A stretch of DNA of 64,000 bases, taken from assembly GCF_001984155.1 (NCBI RefSeq), contig NZ_MTQO01000050.1, positions 434,001 to 498,000 on the forward strand, given 5' to 3'. The stretch's first letter is position 1; each line of letters starts with the position of its first letter. Of the stretch, positions 24,491 to 32,924 are shown one piece after another. The notes beneath the pieces were generated by a model that worked only from the letters and a program-made list of their open reading frames with translations, was not told the DNA's origin and did no database searches. This DNA is from Actinosynnema sp. ALI-1.44 (GTDB lineage Bacteria > Actinomycetota > Actinomycetes > Mycobacteriales > Pseudonocardiaceae). A program made the position numbers and the translations under genes.

Positions 24491-25099
24491 ATGTCACGAA
24501 CAGCCGACATGCCCGCCCAACAGGCGCAGCTGTCCCACGCGGTCTGGAACGTACTGGCCGAGCAGGGCATCGAACGCCTCACGATCCGCGCTGTCGCCGC
24601 GGCGGCGGGCTGCACCACCGGGCTCGTCATGCACCGGTTCCCCAACCGCCGGGCGTTGTTGCTGCACGCGCGTCAACTCCTGCACGAACGGACCCGTGAA
24701 CGCGCCGAGAACCTCGAAGCTGAAGCGTCCACCGCGCGAGCCGCGTTGCGCGCGGTCCTCGCGCAAGGAATGGCGCTCGACGACCGGACCGCGGCCGAAA
24801 GCGTTGTGTGGGTGGGGTTCCTGGCCGCCGCAGTCGGTGACGACGAGCTGACCGGCCTGCATCGCACCAACAACAAGTCCTGGCGTGAACGGATCACCCG
24901 GCTCGTCGAATCGGTCGAGCCGAACTGGCCACGAGAGCGCGTCACGACCACGGCGTACGCCCTGATCGCGATGGTGGAAGGGGCCGCGGCCTTCGGCTCG
25001 ACCGATCCGGCCGCCTACCCGCCCGCCACCCAACAGGCCATGCTCGACGCGACCCTCGCCGCGTTCGGGCTGATCAGGCCAGCCACATCCGCCACGTAG
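24491..25099 (+). CDS. TetR family transcriptional regulator
   Basis: 202 aa. The N-terminal HTH reads LSHAVWNVLAEQGIERLTIR, AVAAAAGCTTGLVMHRFPNR, RALLLHAR; the remainder is the all-helical ligand-binding domain (VVWVGFLAAAVGDDELTGLH). ATG 24491 follows TAGGAGGGG. Divergent from a GNAT acetyltransferase with a palindrome between them, it probably represses both. The 3' end overlaps the convergent hydrolase gene by 26 nt. Confidence 0.93.
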   Translation: MSRTADMPAQQAQLSHAVWNVLAEQGIERLTIRAVAAAAGCTTGLVMHRFPNRRALLLHARQLLHERTRERAENLEAEASTARAALRAVLAQGMALDDRTAAESVVWVGFLAAAVGDDELTGLHRTNNKSWRERITRLVESVEPNWPRERVTTTAYALIAMVEGAAAFGSTDPAAYPPATQQAMLDATLAAFGLIRPATSAT

Positions 25100-25940
25100 A
25101 CAGCAGAACCCCCAGCAGCGCCCCGGGATTCTCCATCGCGGGCGAGTGCCGGGCGCCGGGGATCACAGCGAAGTCGGCGTCGACCCGTTCGGCCATGTCC
25201 CGTTGTGCCGCGATCGGCCAGGCGTCGTCCTCGGCGCCACACGCCACCAGGCACGGTGTGCCCGTGGTTTCCAGCTGACGCGCGAGGCTGTCCACGAGAT
25301 CGGGCTCGGTCCGCAGCCCCACAGCCATCCCCAGCAGGCACTCGACGCCGCTGCGGCGGAACCGCGCGTCGAGGAACGAGCGCAGCTCCTCCGGCAGTTT
25401 CCGCCACGCTGGGTCGTTCTCGTACAGCGCGCGCCGGAAGGTCGCCAACGCCTCGACACCCTGCTCACGCAGGACGGGTTCGGCCAGGTCGAGCATCTTG
25501 CGCCGCGGCCCGACCGGCAGTTCGCCTGGGCCGCTGCTGATCAGGGTCAAACCCCGCACCGGAGCGCCGGACAGCACGGCTCCCCTGGCGACCAGGCCGC
25601 CGTAGGAATGGCCGACCAACAGGATTGGCCGTCCGTCAGCAGCGAGTTTCCCGACGAGCTCGGCCACCAGGCCGCCGAGCGACGCGGGCAGGTACGCGTC
25701 GAGCTCCTTCGGCCCGGCCGACTCGTACTGGCCGGGCAGGTCGATCGCGATCGGTTCGACTCCCGCTTCGGCTATCGGGTCGAGCAGCGGCGTGAAGTCC
25801 TCTTTGGACCCGGTGTAACCGGGCACCAGCAAGGCGATGGGGGCGTTCGGCACCGGACGGCGCAACGCGGCCAGCGGACCGTAGCGGCCGGGGAGGTCGA
25901 CGCGGTCGGCGTGGTGCGGGTCGATCTGGGAGCCGGTCAT
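25074..25940 (-). CDS. Alpha/beta hydrolase
   Basis: 288 aa. Oxyanion/N-terminal strand ALLVPGYTGSKEDF, nucleophile elbow GHSYGG (110-115, Ser112), acid in CGAEDDAWPI and catalytic His in GARHSPAMENP. Its start overlaps the stop of the propeller-protein gene by ATGA (25937-25940), and that gene lies upstream on the same strand, so the two are cotranscribed. Ester, lactone or thioester substrates are all possible. M. tuberculosis has hydrolases near the equivalent locus, but orthology is not claimed. Confidence 0.92.
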   Translation of the reverse strand: MTGSQIDPHHADRVDLPGRYGPLAALRRPVPNAPIALLVPGYTGSKEDFTPLLDPIAEAGVEPIAIDLPGQYESAGPKELDAYLPASLGGLVAELVGKLAADGRPILLVGHSYGGLVARGAVLSGAPVRGLTLISSGPGELPVGPRRKMLDLAEPVLREQGVEALATFRRALYENDPAWRKLPEELRSFLDARFRRSGVECLLGMAVGLRTEPDLVDSLARQLETTGTPCLVACGAEDDAWPIAAQRDMAERVDADFAVIPGARHSPAMENPGALLGVLLSTWRMWLA

Positions 25941-27274
25941 CGCAGCGCGACCAATGTCGGGCCGCGCTGTTCCAGGACCATCGGGCCCAGCGTGGCCATC
26001 TGCACCGGTCCGGTGTGGTCGCCGCGGTTCACCGGCGTCCTGGCCACGCGTGCGCCGGTCACTTGATCGGTCACCAGGTACTCGTCCTTTACCGGTAGCA
26101 GCAGGTAACCGGCGAACACCGCGCCGGCGCCCAGCGTGTTCTCCTTCGTCCACAGTGGCCGGAGGTCGGCCGTCGACAGCGCGATGGTCCTGCTGCCGGT
26201 GAACCAGAACACCGCGTCGGTGCCCTTGGTGACCGGGACGACGCCGCGCGGCGGGTCCCCGGCGAAGTCGGCGTCCGGCACGTCGACCGGGTACTCGCCG
26301 ACCTTGTTGCCCTGGCCGTCGTAGACCAGGACCCGGCTCGGGTTCGGCAGCGCGACCGCGGTGTAGGTCTCGTTCAGCGCGATCACCCTGGCGCGACTGC
26401 CGCCGATGGTGATGCTGAAGTCGACCTGCGGCTCGTCGCTCTCGTTCTCCTTGCCGGTCGGCTTGTAGACAGTCAGCCGGTCGTCGCCCGTCACGGTGGG
26501 GTCCGACTTGGCCGGGCAGCGTTCGATGACACCGATCCGGCCCTGCGTCACGGCGATCGAGCCGTAGGTGCAGCCGACCCGCGGCTGCTTGTCCGGGTTG
26601 ACGATGTCGGGGACCTCGCCGTACTCCATGGTCTGCACGAGATCGCTGCGCCAGGTGTTAATCAGGCGCTTGCCGGTCGTGGTCACCAACGACCCGTCCG
26701 ACAGAAGCTGGGTGTCCAGTTCGGCGTCGCCGTTGCGCTGGTGGGCGCGTTCGCCGGTGGTCGACTTGAGCGACGTCACCTCGCTGCACGTGCCGTTGTG
26801 GGCCGGGTCGCTCGACGGCAGCGACGTGGAAGTCCTGCGGTAGACCGCGATCGCCTCGTTCCACTCCGCGCCGACTGTGCACAGTGGAATGTCGCGGGCG
26901 TAGCGCCAGCGCTGCTTGCCCGTGTACGGGTTGCGGCCGACGACTTCGTTGCCGTCACCGGTGACCACGGACGGTCCGACGGCGACGGGGGCCTGCGTGG
27001 CGCCGCTCGGCGCCCGCCACGCCTCGCCGAACGACGGCGGCAGCGTGCTGGGCGCCTGCGGGGTCTCCAGATCGTCCGGCGCGGTCTGCGACGACGTCGC
27101 GGCGAAGTCGCCGGACGTGCCGATCAGGACCCACCCGGCGACCACCACCACGACGATCACCAGGACCGCGAGGAAGTCCCTGCGGCGGTGGAACGACGTG
27201 CGCGGCGGCCGCGGTGGCTCGTCGGGAACCGGCCCGTCCAGCACGTCTTCCCCGTGCTCGGCGGTCTCCGACAC
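25937..27274 (-). CDS. Membrane-anchored PQQ-like beta-propeller protein
   Basis: 445 aa. A short Pro/Glu-rich cytoplasmic N-terminus, one transmembrane helix (about 31-50, FLAVLVIVVVVVAGWVLIG) and a large extracytoplasmic domain with beta-propeller repeats (VTGDGNEVVGRNPYTGKQRW, VFWFTGSRTIALSTADLRPL). Proteins of this type follow the rhlE helicase gene in actinobacteria (Rv3212-like, from memory); the same adjacency is seen here, with the helicase 45 nt upstream. Probably a cell-surface scaffold. Two cysteines (PLCTVGAEW, NGTCSEV) may pair by disulphide. Confidence 0.85.
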   Translation of the reverse strand: MSETAEHGEDVLDGPVPDEPPRPPRTSFHRRRDFLAVLVIVVVVVAGWVLIGTSGDFAATSSQTAPDDLETPQAPSTLPPSFGEAWRAPSGATQAPVAVGPSVVTGDGNEVVGRNPYTGKQRWRYARDIPLCTVGAEWNEAIAVYRRTSTSLPSSDPAHNGTCSEVTSLKSTTGERAHQRNGDAELDTQLLSDGSLVTTTGKRLINTWRSDLVQTMEYGEVPDIVNPDKQPRVGCTYGSIAVTQGRIGVIERCPAKSDPTVTGDDRLTVYKPTGKENESDEPQVDFSITIGGSRARVIALNETYTAVALPNPSRVLVYDGQGNKVGEYPVDVPDADFAGDPPRGVVPVTKGTDAVFWFTGSRTIALSTADLRPLWTKENTLGAGAVFAGYLLLPVKDEYLVTDQVTGARVARTPVNRGDHTGPVQMATLGPMVLEQRGPTLVALR

Positions 27275-27319
27275 GTCGTCCTCCTCGTGATCGCTCGCGA
27301 AGTCCCTACTCCACGCTAC

Positions 27320-28855
27320 TCACGAGGTTTCGCCGGCGTCACGTGCCACCTCGACACCGGCGCGCCGGCGTGTGCGTTGGCGGCGTGGCTTGTCCGCGGC
27401 CTTCGACTCGGTGGTGTCCGGCGTGGCCGGAGTCTCCTCCGCGGCGCCGGTCACCTCCTGGCCCGCGCGGCGGCGCCTGCGCTGGCGCTGCCTCGGCGGC
27501 CGTTCGTCGCCGCTGTCACTCGCCGGTGCCTCCTTGGCCCGCGGCGAGGCCGAACGGGTCCGCGAACCGGAACCGGAACCGCCACGGCGGCGCTTCTTCT
27601 TGCCTCCGGTCAGGTCCTCCTCCTGCTCGGCGTCCAGGCCCGCGCGGGTCTGCATGGCCTCGGGCAGCCTGCCCGTGGCGTCCGCCGGAACGCCGAGGTC
27701 GGCGAACAGGTGCTCGGAGGTGGAGTACGTCTCGACCGGCTCGGGCATGTCGAGCTTGAGCGCGTCGCTGATGGTCTTCCAGCGGTACTCCTCGTCCCAG
27801 TCGACCAGGGTGACCGCCACACCGGTGCGCCCGGCCCGGCCGGTGCGGCCGATCCGGTGGACGTAGGTCTTCTCGTCCTCGGGGCACTGGAAGTTGATCA
27901 CGTGCGTGACGTCGTCGATGTCGATACCGCGCGCCGCGACATCGGTCGCGACCAGCACGTCCACCTTGCCGGACCGGAACGCGCGCAGCGCCTTCTCCCT
28001 GGCGCCCTGGCCGAGGTCACCGTGCACGGCCGCCGCGGCGAAACCGCGTTCGGCCAGGTCGTCGGCGACTTTCTGGGCGGTCCGCTTGGTCCGCGCGAAG
28101 ATCATCGTCAGGCCGCGGCCCTCGGACTGCAGGGCGCGCGCGACGATCTCCTCCTTGTCCAGCGAGTGCGCGCGGTAGACGAACTGGCGGGTGCGCTCGT
28201 GGATGGCGCCCTGGTCGTTCTCCTCGGCGCGGATGTGCGTCGGCTGGGACAGGAACGTGCGGGCCAGCGTGATGATCGGGCCCGGCATCGTGGCCGAGAA
28301 CAGCATCGTCTGCCGCTCGTCGGGCACCATCCCGAGGATCCGCTCGATATCCGGCAGGAAGCCGAGGTCCAGCATCTCGTCCGCTTCGTCCAGCACCAAC
28401 GAGCGGACCTTGCCGAGGACCAGGTGGCGCTGTTCGGCCAGGTCGAGCAGGCGGCCGGGCGTGCCGACGACCACGTCGACGCCCTTGCGCAACGCGGAGA
28501 TCTGCTGCTCGTACGGGCGTCCGCCGTAGATGGCCAGCAGCCGGACGCCCAGGTGTTTGCCCGCGTCGGTCAGGTCGTGCGCGACCTGGAGACACAGCTC
28601 ACGGGTCGGGACGACCACGAGCATCTGCGGGGTGCCGTCGCCGGGCGTGTTGAGCCGGTGCAGCAGCGGGACGCCGAAGCCGAGGGTCTTGCCCATACCG
28701 GTCCTGGCCTGACCGATGATGTCCTCACCGGCCATCGCCAGCGGGAGCGTCAGCTCCTGGATCGCGAAGGTCCGCTCGATGCCCGCGGCCGAGAGCGCCT
28801 TGACGATCTCCTCGCGGACGCCGAACTCGGCGAACGTCGGCGAGTCGGTGCGCAC
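27320..28855 (-). CDS. rhlE: DEAD-box ATP-dependent RNA helicase (RhlE-type)
   Basis: 511 aa as drawn. All core motifs are present: Q motif (FAIQELTLPL), I ARTGMGKT, Ia PTRELCLQ, II DEAD (VLDEADEML), III SAT, V ATDVAARGID, VI HRIGRTGRAG. The C-tail is basic and Arg-rich (KKKRRRGGSGSGSRTRS), an RNA-binding extension. The GTG at 28855 lacks a good SD. The frame stays open upstream to a stop at 28976-28978, and a CTG at 28960 sits 8 nt after AGAGAGG, so the true protein may be 35 residues longer from a non-AUG start. Role: RNA remodelling, often cold- or stress-related. Confidence 0.95.
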   Translation of the reverse strand: MRTDSPTFAEFGVREEIVKALSAAGIERTFAIQELTLPLAMAGEDIIGQARTGMGKTLGFGVPLLHRLNTPGDGTPQMLVVVPTRELCLQVAHDLTDAGKHLGVRLLAIYGGRPYEQQISALRKGVDVVVGTPGRLLDLAEQRHLVLGKVRSLVLDEADEMLDLGFLPDIERILGMVPDERQTMLFSATMPGPIITLARTFLSQPTHIRAEENDQGAIHERTRQFVYRAHSLDKEEIVARALQSEGRGLTMIFARTKRTAQKVADDLAERGFAAAAVHGDLGQGAREKALRAFRSGKVDVLVATDVAARGIDIDDVTHVINFQCPEDEKTYVHRIGRTGRAGRTGVAVTLVDWDEEYRWKTISDALKLDMPEPVETYSTSEHLFADLGVPADATGRLPEAMQTRAGLDAEQEEDLTGGKKKRRRGGSGSGSRTRSASPRAKEAPASDSGDERPPRQRQRRRRRAGQEVTGAAEETPATPDTTESKAADKPRRQRTRRRAGVEVARDAGETS

Positions 28856-29074
28856 GTGGGCACCGGCCTGCAGCGGGTGGGACGTGTCAGTGTCGGGAAC
28901 GCCGGCTTCGCTGTGTTCCAGTGCCAGCGGATCCAGATTCTCGTTGTGGGGTGAACTCAGGGTGATCGCCTCTCTTTACCAGTGCGCACTGCCCTGGTTG
29001 GGCCGCTCGACCGCTGCCGGGCGCTGGGTGGCGTCGGCGCGGGAGGGCCAGCGTGGCGTGCACACACCCTCCGT

Positions 29075-29134
29075 GTGACGGCTCTTGGCCGTCACTGTCT
29101 TTCAAACGTCGCCTCACGGCGTTGGGATACGCCG
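29075..29134 (-). other. Structured leader region upstream of the DEAD-box helicase
   Basis: The 328-nt gap 28856-29183 between the helicase and the divergent ferritin-like gene holds the helicase's possible N-terminal extension (28856-28960) and two perfect stems: GTGACGGC/GCCGTCAC (29075-29082 / 29088-29095, loop TCTTG) and CGGCGT/ACGCCG (29117-29122 / 29129-29134). They would fold in the helicase 5' UTR; DEAD-box mRNAs are often self-regulated. No other gene is seen here. Confidence 0.4.
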
Positions 29135-29183
29135 GGCGTCACACCCAGTCTACCTGGGCAGTCCTGCCGTTACGCTCACCGCC

Positions 29184-29855
29184 ATGAGCGAGGCTGAATC
29201 CGTGGTGGACTCCGCACGGCTGCAGGACGGAGTTGTCGATCTACTGGGGGTGCTGGCCTACGGCGAGCTTTCCGCGTTCGACCGGCTGTCGGAGGACGCC
29301 CGCAGCGCGCCGACCCTGGCCGGGCGCGCGGCGCTCGCGGTGATGGCGGCGGCCGAGATCGGGCACTACAGCAAGATCGAGCACTACCTCACCCGGCACG
29401 GTGTGCGGCCGACCGAGGCGATGGAGCCGTTCATCCAGCACTTCGAGGCCTTCCACGCCTCGACGCCGCCGCGCAGCTGGCACGAGTCGCTGGTGAAGGC
29501 CTACGTGTTCGACGGCCTGGCGGCCGACCTGTACAGCCAGCTGGCGCACTGGCTGGACGACTCGACCAAGGACCTCGTGCTGGGTGTGCTCGCCGACACA
29601 GGCCACTCGGCGTTCGCCGAGCGCGAAGTCCGCGCGGCCTGCGAGGCGGACCGGGCGCTGCGTGACAAGCTGACCCTGTGGGGCAGGAGGCTGCTGGGCG
29701 AGGGATTGACGCAGGCCCAGTACATCGTGGCCGAGCGCGACGGCCTGACGGAGCTGATCGTGACGGGATCCGGCGACCTCGCCGGGATCGCGGCGCTGTT
29801 CCGTCGGCTGCAGCAGGCGCACGGCAAGCGGATGACAGCCCTCGGACTCGGATAA
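29184..29855 (+). CDS. Ferritin-like fold protein (MiaE-like)
   Basis: 223 aa, all-helical. Helix pairs with carboxylate/His ligands in di-iron spacing are visible: [37 protein letters not shown] (ExxH), [18 protein letters not shown] and [15 protein letters not shown] (ExxH-like). It belongs to the actinobacterial MiaE_2 ferritin-like family found beside rhlE (Rv3210c-like, from memory). Di-iron hydroxylase or electron storage roles are possible. ATG 29184 is the clear start. Divergent from the helicase. Confidence 0.87.
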   Translation: MSEAESVVDSARLQDGVVDLLGVLAYGELSAFDRLSEDARSAPTLAGRAALAVMAAAEIGHYSKIEHYLTRHGVRPTEAMEPFIQHFEAFHASTPPRSWHESLVKAYVFDGLAADLYSQLAHWLDDSTKDLVLGVLADTGHSAFAEREVRAACEADRALRDKLTLWGRRLLGEGLTQAQYIVAERDGLTELIVTGSGDLAGIAALFRRLQQAHGKRMTALGLG

Positions 29856-29899
29856 CCTTGCCTCGTCACCAAGTGCGGGGAACAAAGCTGGAGGTCAGC

Positions 29900-30130
29900 G
29901 TGGAGGTCAAGATCGGCGTGGTGGACAGCCCGAGGGAGCTGCTCCTCACGAGCAACCTGTCGCCCGACGAGGTTGAGGCGCTGGTGGCCGACGCGCTGAA
30001 GAACCCCGCGGGCCAGCTGACCCTCGTCGACGACAAGGGTCGTCGCTACATCATCCCGGCGGCGCGCGTGGCGTACGTCGAGATCGGCACCGCCGACACT
30101 CGCAAGGTCGGCTTCTCCGTCAAGGCCTGA
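29900..30130 (+). CDS. DUF3107 small protein
   Basis: 76 aa from GTG 29900, preceded by a GGAGGTC box. The sequence EVKIGVVDSPRELLLTSNLS followed by LVDDKGRRYIIPAARVAYVE is DUF3107, a very conserved actinobacterial protein of unknown function (equivalent to M. tuberculosis TB9.4, Rv3208A, as I recall). The neighbouring ferritin-like and helicase genes repeat that species' order. It is followed by a strong bidirectional terminator at 30139-30184. Confidence 0.93.
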   Translation: MEVKIGVVDSPRELLLTSNLSPDEVEALVADALKNPAGQLTLVDDKGRRYIIPAARVAYVEIGTADTRKVGFSVKA

Positions 30131-30138
30131 CCTTGGCT

Positions 30139-30184
30139 CTCGTGAGTGGTCAGCCGGGTGGGAACTCGGCTAACCACTCACGAG
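30139..30184. terminator. Bidirectional hairpin terminator
   Basis: CTCGTGAGTGGT (30139-30150) pairs perfectly with ACCACTCACGAG (30173-30184); an inner AGCCG/CGGCT (30152-30156 / 30167-30171) extends the stem after a one-base bulge. It separates the convergent DUF3107 and DUF4873 genes, and the DUF4873 stop codon lies inside it (30170-30172). Confidence 0.85.
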
Positions 30185-30484
30185 GTCTGTCGCGAATGGG
30201 GGCCTGCTTGTGCCCATCACCCGGTATCGGTTCCACGGGTCCGGGTCGGACAGTTCGGCGACGGCCTCGCCGTGCGGGGTTCGCACAGTCGCCTTGATCT
30301 TCTTGCCGCTCGCGAGCTCGGTCAGGTCCTGGTTCTGCTTGATGCGGCCGTACCAGCGGTAGTAGCCGTCGATCGGTTGGAAGTAGCCGCGCAGTTCGAG
30401 CTCGACCGCCAGCTCCTTGTCGTCGATCAGCAGGGTGGCCGGGCCGGTGTAGCCCTCTTCGTCGTGTTCGTGACCGTCGCTCAT
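30170..30484 (-). CDS. DUF4873 domain protein
   Basis: 104 aa from ATG 30484, which overlaps the upstream TetR stop (ATGA, 30481-30484). Family pattern: TGPATLLIDDKELAVELELR, GYFQPIDGYYRWYGRI, then VRTPHGEAVAELSDPDPWNR. DUF4873 occurs next to flavin monooxygenases and oxygenases in actinobacteria. Here it is cotranscribed with a TetR gene that is divergent from a di-iron oxygenase, so the three look like one regulated module. Acidic His-rich N-terminus (SDGHEHDEEG) may bind metal. Function unknown. Confidence 0.85.
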   Translation of the reverse strand: MSDGHEHDEEGYTGPATLLIDDKELAVELELRGYFQPIDGYYRWYGRIKQNQDLTELASGKKIKATVRTPHGEAVAELSDPDPWNRYRVMGTSRPPFATDLVSG

Positions 30485-31182
30485 CGGGCTCTCCTCAGCT
30501 GGACCACTTTGTTGATCTCGATCGGCTTGTCCGGGTCGATCTGGATGTCGTGCTGGCGCAGGAAGCCGTCGATGGCCGACCAGATGATCGTGGTCAGGTA
30601 CTCCACGAGCGCGTCGCGCGTCATCGACCTGCGGTCCAGCCACCACTCACCGGTCGTCTGCACCATCCCGACGATCGAGTACGCCCACGGTTCCGCCGCG
30701 CCCGAGTCGAGCCCCAGTGCGCGCATGTAGTCGCCGAGCAGGCTCGTCAGGGCCGCCGCGATCATCTCCTTGTCCTCGCGGACGGGGTCGGAGTCGACCG
30801 GCCTGCCGTTGAAGGCCTTGCGGGCCAGCATCCGGTAGAGGTTCGGGTGGTCCTCGATCACGCTGAAGAAGGCGTCGAGGCTCTTGCGGATCCTCGGCAC
30901 GGGGGCTTCCTCGCGGTTGATCGCCGGGATCAGCCGTTCGAACAGGATCTCCGTACCGCGCTGGCCGAGCGCGACGAACAGGTCCGCCTTGTCGGTGAAG
31001 TGCCGGTAGAGCACCGGTTTGGTCACGCCCGCCGCCGCGGCGACGTGTTCCATCGCGAGGTCGGGACCGTGTTCGTCGAGTGCTTTCAGTGCCGCTTCCA
31101 CGAACTCCGCGCGACGGGCGGCGCGGTGTTCGCGCCAGCGCTCACGCCGTGCGTCGCCGTCTCTCTTGACACCTTCGCCCAT
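30481..31182 (-). CDS. TetR family transcriptional regulator
   Basis: 233 aa. HTH: EFVEAALKALDEHGPDLAME, HVAAAAGVTKPVLYRHFTDK. The N-terminal 20 residues are Arg/Glu-rich (RRERWREHRAARRAE), giving extra DNA contacts. The C-terminal domain resembles TetR_C regulators of the Rv3208 type, consistent with the DUF3107/helicase neighbourhood. It is divergent from a di-iron oxygenase; GTAAC half-sites fill the gap, so autoregulation and control of the oxygenase are likely. DUF4873 overlaps its stop. Confidence 0.93.
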   Translation of the reverse strand: MGEGVKRDGDARRERWREHRAARRAEFVEAALKALDEHGPDLAMEHVAAAAGVTKPVLYRHFTDKADLFVALGQRGTEILFERLIPAINREEAPVPRIRKSLDAFFSVIEDHPNLYRMLARKAFNGRPVDSDPVREDKEMIAAALTSLLGDYMRALGLDSGAAEPWAYSIVGMVQTTGEWWLDRRSMTRDALVEYLTTIIWSAIDGFLRQHDIQIDPDKPIEINKVVQLRRAR

Positions 31183-31202
31183 GCGCCTGCATGCTACCAG
31201 AG

Positions 31203-31223
31203 GTAACTGTTACTTCAGGTAAC
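31203..31223. promoter_or_regulatory. Overlapping GTAAC/GTTAC operators
   Basis: In the 59-nt gap between the divergent TetR and di-iron oxygenase genes, GTAACTGTTAC (31203-31213) is a perfect palindrome and its right half forms a second dyad, GTTAC-N5-GTAAC (31209-31223). Three half-sites at close spacing suggest cooperative binding of two TetR dimers. Confidence 0.7.
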
Positions 31224-31241
31224 ACTAAAGGGGTGTCAACG

Positions 31242-32153
31242 ATGAGCCGCGTGGTGCGAGTTGCCGAGGGATCCGACCGCGAGAAGACCGCCGAGCGGCT
31301 GCTGAACTCGTCGGCCGACAAGTTCTACGACCCCCAGGTCGACATCGACTGGAACGCCCCGCTCAACGAAGGCATGTACTACACGCCGGACCACCGCGTC
31401 TCGCTGTACGGCACCCATCTGTGGGACCGGTTGACCCCCGAGCAGCGCATCGAGCTGAGCAAGCACGAGGTCGCCAGCGTCGCCAGCAACGGCATCTGGT
31501 TCGAGGTGCTGCTGATGCAGATGCTGCTCAAGGACGTCTACCGGATCGACCCGACCACCCGGCACGCCCAGTACGCGCTGACCGAGATCGCCGACGAATG
31601 CCGTCACTCGACGATGTTCGCCCGCTTCGTCGAGCGGGTCGGCGCACCCGCGTACGGGCCACCCGCGATCCTCAAGAAACTGGGCAAACTGCTGCCCGTG
31701 ATCGGCTACGGCCCCGCGCTGTACGGCTCGATCCTGGTCGCCGAGGAGATACTGGACCGCATCCAGCGCGAGAGCATGGCGGACCCCAACGTGCAGTCGC
31801 TCGTGCGCATGGTCAACAAGATCCACGTGCTCGAAGAGGCGCGGCACGTCACGTTCGCGCGCCAGGAAGTCGTGCGCGGCATGAAGGAACTGCGCCGCTG
31901 GGAACTGCCGTACCAGCAGTTGCTCATCGCGGCCGTCTCCCACGGCATCACCAGCAGTCTGATCAACCCGCGCGTGTACAAGTCCGTCGGACTCGACCCG
32001 AGGGAAGCGGCCAAGGTCGCGCGGAACAACCCCTACTTCCAGGAGACGCTGCACTGGGCGGGGGAGCGGATCATGAAGTTCCTCGACGAGGCCGGACTGG
32101 TCGGCGGGCCGGGTATGGCGTTCTGGAAGGCGTCCTTCCTGGTCAAACGCTGA
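31242..32153 (+). CDS. AurF-like di-iron oxygenase
   Basis: 303 aa. Ligand motifs of the AurF/CmlI di-iron family: LSKHEVASVASNGIWFEVLL (E), LTEIADECRHSTMFARF (ExxxH-type) and HVLEEARHVTFARQEV (EExxH). Relatives oxidise aryl-amines to nitro groups or hydroxylate lipids and acyl chains. ATG 31242 follows AAAGGGGTG. A GTG at 31233 would add three residues. It is divergent from a TetR/DUF4873 pair. There is no biosynthetic cluster around it, so a lipid or housekeeping substrate is as likely as a natural-product one. Confidence 0.9.
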   Translation: MSRVVRVAEGSDREKTAERLLNSSADKFYDPQVDIDWNAPLNEGMYYTPDHRVSLYGTHLWDRLTPEQRIELSKHEVASVASNGIWFEVLLMQMLLKDVYRIDPTTRHAQYALTEIADECRHSTMFARFVERVGAPAYGPPAILKKLGKLLPVIGYGPALYGSILVAEEILDRIQRESMADPNVQSLVRMVNKIHVLEEARHVTFARQEVVRGMKELRRWELPYQQLLIAAVSHGITSSLINPRVYKSVGLDPREAAKVARNNPYFQETLHWAGERIMKFLDEAGLVGGPGMAFWKASFLVKR

Positions 32154-32190
32154 CCGTGCGCCCCGGCCGCGGATCGGGGGCCGATCGGGA

Positions 32191-32817
32191 TCAGTGCGGC
32201 TGCAGCGGGTAACCGCCACCGATGCCGCGCCACGCCAGCGTCGAGATCAGCTTCACGGCCTCGTGCTTGGCGATCGGCCGGTTGCTCGCCAGCCACGACT
32301 GGGCCGCGACCTGGCTGGCACCGACGAGGCCGACGGCCAGCAGCCGCGCCCGCTCCTCGTCCATGCCCGCGTCCGCGGTGATGGTCGCCGTGATCGCGTC
32401 CACACAGGCCTTGGTCGCGCGCTCGATCGTCTCGTGCACGACCGGCTCGCCGCGAATGTCCGACTGGAACACCAACCGGAACGCCTCACCCTCGCTGTCG
32501 ACGAAGTCGAAGTACGCCCCGACGGCCGCCTGCACGCGCAGCTTGTTGTCGGTGGTCGAGTCCAGCGCACCCGTCACGCCCGCGATCAGCTGGTCGGCGT
32601 GGGTCTGCAGCAGTGCCATGTACAGCTCGAGCTTGCCGGGGAAGTGCTGGTAGAGCACCGGTTTGCTGACCCCGGCCCGCTCGGCGATCTCGTCCATGGC
32701 GGCGGCGTGGTAGCCGTTTGCGGCGAACACGTCCTGTGCCGCGGCGAGCAGTTGCGCGCGCCGGGCAGTCCTGGGCAGCCGGGCGCTCTTGGTGCCCTGC
32801 TGGATCGTTTCCGACAT
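32191..32817 (-). CDS. TetR family transcriptional regulator
   Basis: 208 aa. HTH: RRAQLLAAAQDVFAANGYHA, AAMDEIAERAGVSKPVLYQH; the following FPGKLELYMALLQTHADQL is typical of the large TetR_C_33-like group. ATG 32817 has a GAGG SD. It is divergent from an alpha/beta hydrolase across 107 nt and convergent with the di-iron oxygenase. In mycobacteria a TetR gene sits near the moeZ/DUF3152 pair, which fits this position. Target genes cannot be read; a weak interrupted dyad around its own start is the only candidate operator. Confidence 0.92.
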   Translation of the reverse strand: MSETIQQGTKSARLPRTARRAQLLAAAQDVFAANGYHAAAMDEIAERAGVSKPVLYQHFPGKLELYMALLQTHADQLIAGVTGALDSTTDNKLRVQAAVGAYFDFVDSEGEAFRLVFQSDIRGEPVVHETIERATKACVDAITATITADAGMDEERARLLAVGLVGASQVAAQSWLASNRPIAKHEAVKLISTLAWRGIGGGYPLQPH

Positions 32818-32924
32818 ACGGCCTCCTCGCTTCTCCCCAACCTTACTCGCCGGTATGTCCGTCGGGCGGGTGTCTCGGCATTCGAGCCCGCATAACCACT
32901 CTGAACTGCGGGCACACTGGAAAA

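Noticed and set aside
32813-32859. Inverted repeat GACATACGGC / GCCGGTATGTC around the TetR start
   Set aside because: Arms are 26 nt apart, one base is inserted, and one arm is largely the start codon and SD; weak compared with the other operators.
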